Assembly (NCBI GenBank): GCA_001824455.1
Contig: MHXL01000087.1
Location: 1 to 8,117, forward strand
Source: Desulfuromonadaceae bacterium GWB2_53_15
GTDB lineage: Bacteria > Desulfobacterota > Desulfuromonadia > Geobacterales > Pseudopelobacteraceae
Length of the DNA: 8,117 nucleotides
Reading direction: 5' to 3'
The notes under the pieces are model-generated. The model saw only the letters and a program-made list of their open reading frames with translations. It ran no database searches and was not told the DNA's origin. Below, piece by piece: positions 4,724 through 8,117 of the stretch. Both the position numbers and the translations under genes were made by a program. The first letter of the stretch is position 1, and every line of letters begins with the position of its first letter.

Positions 4724-6427
4724 ATGATCAACCTGTTTTGGTCAGGTTTATTGGTAGCTTTGCTGTTATCCGGCTGCGGTTGGGATGGCACCGCGACCCG
4801 CAACAATGATTTCACCCCTCTGACCTCGATAGAGATCGTGGCGATATCCTCGACCATAGCAGCGCACACTTCGACCAGGCTTTCGGTCAAGGGTAATTTT
4901 TCGGGCCTCTATACCCGTGACATTACCGATCAGGCGACCTGGTCGAGCGATTCGCCAAGCGTGGCCGGGTTCACCACCCTGACAAGCCCGAGCCGGGTCA
5001 CCGGACTAGTCCCGGGAGCGGCCATCCTGACCGCAACCGTTGGGAGCATTACCACAAACTTCAATTTAACGGTCAGCCCGGCAACAATCGCCACCATGAC
5101 GATCACCCCGGCCAATCCATCAATTGCCATGGGCCTGAATACCCAGTTTGCCGCAAGCGGCACCTTCTCCGACTCAACCACCCAGGATCTGACCTTTGAT
5201 GCCGCCTGGTCCTCGAGCGCTCCCGATACAGCCACGGTCAGCGACAGCGCCGGCACCAAAGGCTTTGCCCAAGCCATGGCAGTAGGCTCTGCGACCATCA
5301 GCGCGACCTTTGACGGCATCAGCGGCACAACACTGCTGACCGTCACGGAAGCGGTGCTGCAATCGCTCACGGTCTCACCGGCCAGCACCTCGATCCTGAG
5401 CCTGTCCAGCACCAATTTCCAGGCAACCGGGCATTATTCAGACGGATCGACTGCGGACATCACCAGCCAGGCGGCCTGGGCATCCTCCAGGGCCGATGTC
5501 GCGACGATTGCCGGTGGTGCAGCCACCACCCTTTCGCAGGGAACAAGCTCGATCAGAGCCACTCTGGACGGCATCAGCGGGACATCCAATCTCAAGGTGA
5601 CAGGTGGCAATCTGACCGGAATAACCCTCTCCCCGGCCAATCCCAGGCTGGTCAAAGACACCACCGGACGCATGACCGCCAGCGGCTCGTTCAGCAATGG
5701 CACCTCACGGGACATTACCGATGCGGTTGAGTGGACGCTGGCCAATACCGCCATCGCCAATGTGACCACCCCGGGCGGCAATCTTGCCTGGCTCAATGCC
5801 TTGGCCGTGACACCGGCATCTGCCCCGGTCGCGATCACAGCCAAATCAGGCACGATCACCGCCTCAACCAATCTGACCGTCACTGCTCCTCTGCTGCAAT
5901 CCATTACGATTTTCCCGTCCAGCCTGGAGCTGACTGACAAAACCGGCGCACGCTTTAGCGTAACGGCCGGCTTTAACGACGGCACGACCCAGGACGTAAC
6001 CGCCAACACCGAGTGGACATCCAGCGCCGGCACCATCGCTTCGGTCGCAAACAGCGGACTTGCCAAGGGCCGGGTCAGCGCAGTCGCCGCCGGTTCCGCC
6101 ACCATCAATGCCGCCTATGGCGGCAGGACAGCCAGCGCCGTTGTTACCGTCAGGACACGAAACATTCAGAGCCTGGCCATTTCAGCCGCTTCCAGCGTGG
6201 TTGTCTCCGGCAATCAGGTCAAGTACACGGCAACGGCAAATTACAGCGACGGCACCAGTGCGGATGTTACCGAAGATTCTACCTGGACAATCGACAAACC
6301 GAACGTTGCTGTCCTGGCCGACAGCCAGAATCAGCCCGGGCAGATCGTAGCGGTTGATAGCGGTTCGGCGATCCTTACGGCCGGTTTTAACGGCCAGACC
6401 CAAACTGTGACTGTAACCGTGCCTTAG
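4724..6427 (+). CDS. Lipoprotein with six tandem BIG2-type bacterial Ig-like repeats
   Basis: 567 residues. The signal peptide ends in a lipobox LLSGC with Cys18. Residue +2 is Gly, not Asp, so outer membrane sorting is plausible if E. coli-like rules hold. After a short linker come six repeats of 82-91 residues (about 33-118, 122-208, 212-293, 297-387, 391-477, 481-566). Each follows the BIG2 plan: an opening (L/I)xS(I/L)x(I/V) strand, then a F/Y-S/N-D-G/S-(T/S)-x-x-D-(I/V/L)-T motif, a W-(S/T) strand, a (V/I)A core and a closing T-V-T strand. Repeat 4 is the most divergent (TPASAP insertion, no canonical AxxxGxA turn). The protein is Ser/Thr rich and ends without an anchor. Such modules act in adhesion, carbohydrate binding or as stalks. 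The beta-barrel gene 49 nt downstream is probably in the same operon. Long antisense frames here are by-products of codon bias. Confidence 0.9.
   Translation: MINLFWSGLLVALLLSGCGWDGTATRNNDFTPLTSIEIVAISSTIAAHTSTRLSVKGNFSGLYTRDITDQATWSSDSPSVAGFTTLTSPSRVTGLVPGAAILTATVGSITTNFNLTVSPATIATMTITPANPSIAMGLNTQFAASGTFSDSTTQDLTFDAAWSSSAPDTATVSDSAGTKGFAQAMAVGSATISATFDGISGTTLLTVTEAVLQSLTVSPASTSILSLSSTNFQATGHYSDGSTADITSQAAWASSRADVATIAGGAATTLSQGTSSIRATLDGISGTSNLKVTGGNLTGITLSPANPRLVKDTTGRMTASGSFSNGTSRDITDAVEWTLANTAIANVTTPGGNLAWLNALAVTPASAPVAITAKSGTITASTNLTVTAPLLQSITIFPSSLELTDKTGARFSVTAGFNDGTTQDVTANTEWTSSAGTIASVANSGLAKGRVSAVAAGSATINAAYGGRTASAVVTVRTRNIQSLAISAASSVVVSGNQVKYTATANYSDGTSADVTEDSTWTIDKPNVAVLADSQNQPGQIVAVDSGSAILTAGFNGQTQTVTVTVP
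4820..6421 (+). repeat. Tandem array of six degenerate Ig-like coding repeats
   Basis: Repeat units are about 4820-5077, 5087-5347, 5357-5602, 5612-5884, 5894-6154 and 6164-6421. They are alike mainly at protein level. The longest exact match I noticed is 14 nt, GACGGCATCAGCGG, at 5312-5325 and 5567-5580, encoding DGISG at the end of repeats 2 and 3. This suggests old duplication with a little local sequence sharing. Confidence 0.7.
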
Positions 6428-6476
6428 TAAGTTGTAAGCGCACTTATCCCGTTTATCGTGGATAGAAGAGGATCAT

Positions 6477-7127
6477 ATGAAACGAACCTGCCAGATAATA
6501 ATAGCCCTGTGCCTGCCGCTGTTGTTGTGCGGACCGGTCAGGGCGCAGCACTCGGGTCCTTATGTGGGAGCTTTCATTGGGGGCAATGCTTTGATGGACG
6601 CCGAGAGCAGCGACGACCTGGGGAGCTTCAGCCTCAAGTTTGATCCGGCCCTGCAAGGCAGCGCCGTCTTGGGTTGGGACTTCGAACCGGGCAATCCTGT
6701 GGGTGAGGGGCGCATCGAGCTTGAATACACCCGGCGCAGCAACCCGCTCGACAAGGTGAAGTTTGCCGAGGGGAGCTTCAAGGGGGGAGGTAATGTGACA
6801 ACGGACAGCCTGCTGCTTAATTTTTTCGGCGTCTTTCGCGACGATCGGCCCTGGGCGCCTTATGTCGGAGTCGGCATCGGGGCGGCCCGTATCGAGGCAT
6901 CCGATCTGCAGGTCACCGGCCAGCCCATGAGCAACGACTCAAACTTTGTCTTTGCTTACCAGTTAGGGATTGGAGTGGATTTTGCGCTGACGAAGCGCCT
7001 TAATCTGGATCTGGGCTACCGTTTTTTCGGCAGCACCAAGCCCAGATTCGCTGAAACCAACGGGCATAAATTCGCGATGGACTATTTCAGCCACAGCGCC
7101 GTGCTTGGTCTGCGTGTGGGGTTTTAA
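6477..7127 (+). CDS. Outer membrane beta-barrel protein (OmpA/OmpW-like small barrel)
   Basis: 216 residues. A signal peptide (hydrophobic 7-18) has a likely cleavage after VRA (residue 23), giving mature QHSGPYVG. The mature region is a run of alternating amphipathic strands: PYVGAFIGGN (29-38), GSAVLGWDF (61-69), GRIELEYTRR (78-87), DSLLLNFFGVF (110-120), APYVGVGIGAAR (127-138), FVFAYQLGIGVDFA (157-170), RLNLDLGYRFF (174-184) and SHSAVLGLRVGF (205-216). The last residue is Phe, as expected for BAM-assembled proteins. Length and pattern fit the small 8-stranded barrel family (OmpA transmembrane-like). No periplasmic OmpA-C domain follows. The ATG has AGAGG 5 nt upstream. It lies 49 nt after the Ig-like lipoprotein, with a strong terminator downstream, so the two are probably one operon. 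Small barrels may act as adhesins, anchors or lipid-interaction proteins; the role here is unknown. Confidence 0.88.
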   Translation: MKRTCQIIIALCLPLLLCGPVRAQHSGPYVGAFIGGNALMDAESSDDLGSFSLKFDPALQGSAVLGWDFEPGNPVGEGRIELEYTRRSNPLDKVKFAEGSFKGGGNVTTDSLLLNFFGVFRDDRPWAPYVGVGIGAARIEASDLQVTGQPMSNDSNFVFAYQLGIGVDFALTKRLNLDLGYRFFGSTKPRFAETNGHKFAMDYFSHSAVLGLRVGF

Positions 7128-7140
7128 AGCACAAGTATTT

Positions 7141-7152
7141 CCCGCCGGCGGG
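7141..7152. repeat. Perfect 12-bp GC palindrome
   Basis: CCCGCCGGCGGG is its own reverse complement and lies 14 nt after the barrel gene stop. With no spacer it would fold poorly. It may help transcript ending together with the terminator at 7181, or be chance. Confidence 0.4.
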
Positions 7153-7180
7153 TTATGAGATCAATACATGCAGCTGTAAC

Positions 7181-7217
7181 AAGGGGCCGGCAAGAGGTTG
7201 CGGCCCCTTTTCTATTT
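7181..7217 (+). terminator. Strong Rho-independent terminator of the lipoprotein-barrel operon
   Basis: AAGGGGCC (7181-7188), a bulged G, then GCAA (7190-7193), a GAGG loop, TTGC (7198-7201) and GGCCCCTT (7202-7209) form a 12-bp stem. It is followed by TTCTATTT. This is a textbook intrinsic terminator, about 54 nt after the beta-barrel stop. Confidence 0.9.
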
Positions 7218-7246
7218 CAGACGTCCCTGAACCTGCCGGGCTCCGG

Positions 7247-7274
7247 TTGACAAACACCGATTGTAAGCTAAATT
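7247..7274 (+). promoter_or_regulatory. Sigma70-like promoter for the second lipoprotein
   Basis: A perfect TTGACA (7247-7252), a 16-nt spacer and TAAATT (7269-7274) lie just after the terminator and about 77 nt before the start codon. This implies a separate transcript with a leader of about 70 nt. Confidence 0.6.
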
Positions 7275-7298
7275 TAATTACAGCGTCCGTTCACGTCA

Positions 7299-7313
7299 GC
7301 CAATAAATTTGGC
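7299..7313 (+). other. Small hairpin in the lipoprotein leader
   Basis: GCCAA (7299-7303), loop TAAAT, TTGGC (7309-7313). It sits between promoter and ribosome binding site. The leader does not match any riboswitch consensus I know. Confidence 0.3.
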
Positions 7314-7337
7314 GGGTGCAGCTCCAACTAAACCTTC

Positions 7338-7343
7338 AGGAGG
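7338..7343 (+). promoter_or_regulatory. Ribosome binding site that fixes the second lipoprotein start
   Basis: AGGAGG 7 nt before ATG at 7351. The frame also opens at a TTG at 7309, but that would bury this site in the coding region and misplace the signal peptide. Confidence 0.8.
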
Positions 7344-7350
7344 TATCACC

Positions 7351-7776
7351 ATGGTACGCATTTATTTGTCGGCTACGATACTTTTTCTATTCTTGTCTGC
7401 TTGCGCCGCCATCCCACACAAACAGCTTGACGGCAATCCGGCCTTTTCCCCCCACCAATACAGCAGTTCCGATATGGATGTCAGCTGGAAGTCCGAAAAG
7501 CAGGATAATGCACTCCGTATCGATGGCATACTGACCAATGTCCGTGAGAATTCCGTATACGATAGCGTGGAACTCGAAGCAACGCTACTTGACAGCCAGG
7601 GAAAAGTCCTTGCTAAAAACACTTACCATTTTACGCCCGTAAAGCTGAAGGGGTCAGAATCGTTCAAGATGACAATTCCTCTTGAAGGAAATTCGCAGCC
7701 TGATCGGATCAAGTTCAATTACAGATACGGCATAGAGGATGACAGATATTCTGTTAAGTTCGAGTCGAAGCCTTGA
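7351..7776 (+). CDS. Lipoprotein with FxLYD-like beta-sandwich region
   Basis: 141 residues. The signal peptide ends in FLSAC with Cys18 as the lipidation site. The mature region from about residue 42 is beta-rich: MDVSWKSEKQDNALRIDGILTNV (42-64), YDSVELEATLLDSQGKVLAKNTYHF (70-94), then LKGSESFKMTIPL (99-111) and a closing KFNYRYGIEDDRYSVKF. The order (a variant of x-G-x-(I/V)-x-N, then v-x-(L/A)-x-L-x-D-x-x-G-K-V, then a G-x-x-x-F turn) resembles FxLYD-type domains found in bacterial and archaeal envelope proteins, though the name-giving motif is not exact. No enzymatic residues stand out. It has its own promoter and leader. It is AT-richer than the Ig-like gene upstream. Lipoprotein status is confident; the domain match is moderate and the function unknown. 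Confidence 0.8.
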   Translation: MVRIYLSATILFLFLSACAAIPHKQLDGNPAFSPHQYSSSDMDVSWKSEKQDNALRIDGILTNVRENSVYDSVELEATLLDSQGKVLAKNTYHFTPVKLKGSESFKMTIPLEGNSQPDRIKFNYRYGIEDDRYSVKFESKP

Positions 7777-7778
7777 CA

Positions 7779-7907
7779 TTATCTGCTCCAGGCTGAGGTG
7801 ACATCCTTGTCGATGGGAAGGGAGGCCAGGATGCCTGCTACGATGCAGAGGGGATTGACTTGTATCCAGGTAACAGGTATGACAAGGGTCAAATCAAACT
7901 CCAACAC
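7779..7907 (-). CDS. Possible small antisense-strand ORF (42 aa), doubtful
   Basis: From a GTG at 7907 the minus strand encodes 42 residues beginning LEFDLTLVIPVTWIQVNP after the start, continuing LCIVAGILASLP and ending SAWSR. It has a hydrophobic centre and a natural-looking composition. There is no clear ribosome binding site and no recognisable family. It fills the gap between the lipoprotein and the penicillin-binding protein, and competes with a promoter-like signal on the plus strand. It may be a remnant or chance. Confidence 0.22.
   Translation of the reverse strand: MLEFDLTLVIPVTWIQVNPLCIVAGILASLPIDKDVTSAWSR
7855..7883 (+). promoter_or_regulatory. Sigma70-like promoter candidate for the penicillin-binding protein gene
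   Basis: TTGACT (7855-7860), a 17-nt spacer and TATGAC (7878-7883) lie about 47 nt before the likely start. The promoter is embedded in an imperfect dyad: TTGAC at 7855-7859 mirrors GTCAA at 7889-7893. Confidence 0.45.
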
Positions 7908-7929
7908 CTCAGCGGGAGCATGTAATTAA

Positions 7930-8117
7930 TTGGCAGCCTTGTATTCGTTTCTGATCAAATCAATACATTCCTTTTCTTTAGCAGGTTTTTTCCTGGTTTT
8001 GGCCTTGGCTTCACCGGTCAAGGCCCAGGAAAATTTCGCCAGCTACCCCCCCCTGCCGTCCGGCTATACCTCCATAAAAGTATTTGACAACCAAAGACGG
8101 TTTGTCGGCCGGATCCT
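7930..8117 (+). CDS. Probable penicillin-binding protein/transglycosylase, N-terminal part (3' truncated)
   Basis: The frame is open to the right edge; 62 full codons are visible. A hydrophobic segment FSLAGFFLVLALASPVKA acts as signal peptide or membrane anchor. Then follow QENFASYPPLPSGY and TSIKVFDNQRRFVGRI. The latter is the typical short strand (I-x-V-[FY]-D-x-x-x-[RK]-x-[VI]-G) that precedes the glycosyltransferase-51 domain in class A penicillin-binding proteins, which polymerise and cross-link peptidoglycan. No ATG exists in frame: a stop at 7927 is followed by TTG at 7930 and another TTG at 7939. GGGAG at 7914-7918 is 11 nt before the first TTG, so 7930 is chosen with reservation. 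The catalytic domains lie outside the window, so the assignment rests on this segment alone. Confidence 0.6.
   Translation, partial: MAALYSFLIKSIHSFSLAGFFLVLALASPVKAQENFASYPPLPSGYTSIKVFDNQRRFVGRI

Noticed and set aside
4697..4731. Repeated TGATCAAC near the lipoprotein start (4698-4705 and 4725-4732)
   Set aside because: Only 8 nt long and one copy lies within the signal peptide codons; chance is enough to explain it.
4930..5415. 161-residue antisense frame over Ig-like repeats 1-3
   Set aside because: Same reason; its composition is the reverse-complement shadow of the repeats and it shows no domain.
5434..6108. 224-residue antisense frame across the Ig-like lipoprotein gene
   Set aside because: It lies wholly inside a strongly supported gene with repeat structure, has no ribosome binding site that I see, and is explained by GC-rich Thr/Ala/Ser codons that avoid stops on the reverse strand.
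7253..7350. Riboswitch (for example cyclic-di-GMP GEMM type, common in Geobacter) in the lipoprotein leader
   Set aside because: The leader lacks the conserved GEMM core and paired stems; only a 5-bp hairpin is present.
7813..7929. 38-residue plus-strand frame before the penicillin-binding protein
   Set aside because: The composition is odd (Arg/Thr/Asn rich), no ribosome binding site is clear, and it covers the promoter-like boxes.

Overview
This window looks like chromosomal DNA from a Desulfuromonadales/Geobacteraceae-type deltaproteobacterium. The evidence is moderately high GC, strong AGGAGG-type ribosome binding sites, a cytoplasmic PAS histidine kinase of the HQWRQPLNN type, a bitopic penicillin-binding protein start and several envelope proteins. 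The assignment comes from protein character only and is not certain. There is no mobile element, CRISPR array, rRNA or tRNA that I can support.

Layout. (1) Positions 2-424 are the 3' end of an ADP-ribosylglycohydrolase-family gene (J1-crystallin-like class). It is followed by a complete gene (503-1225) for a histidine-rich membrane lipid desaturase of the TMEM189/Kua/CarF family, the enzyme that makes the vinyl-ether bond of plasmalogens in animals and myxobacteria. (2) On the minus strand lies a two-gene unit, VOC-family protein (2061-1687) then DoxX-family membrane protein (1629-1222), with a perfect 12-bp hairpin between them. The DoxX stop codon overlaps the desaturase stop codon in a shared CTAG. 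(3) A divergent intergenic region of about 217 bp carries two inverted repeats and promoter-like -10 boxes. It leads to a single small gene of unknown function (2279-2494) followed by a terminator-like hairpin. (4) A PAS-domain histidine kinase without membrane segments (2763-4103) is followed closely by an exported DsrE-like protein (4154-4621). (5) An envelope cluster comprises a lipoprotein with six tandem bacterial Ig-like (BIG2) repeats (4724-6427), an 8-stranded-type outer membrane beta-barrel protein (6477-7127), a strong terminator (7181-7217), and a second lipoprotein with an FxLYD-like beta-sandwich region (7351-7776) behind its own promoter. (6) The window ends inside the N-terminus of a probable penicillin-binding protein/transglycosylase (7930 onward, apparently TTG start).

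How they work together. Most genes concern the cell envelope: ether-lipid modification, an inner membrane DoxX protein, periplasmic DsrE, a surface Ig lipoprotein plus outer membrane barrel, and peptidoglycan synthesis. No response regulator is encoded beside the kinase. The most interesting points are a complete plasmalogen-desaturase histidine signature, which implies O2 use, in a probable anaerobe lineage; the Ig-lipoprotein/beta-barrel pair; and unexplained RNA or operator structures in the 1643-1671, 2118-2171 and 2511-2541 intervals. I did not find clear proof of a wholly new system.
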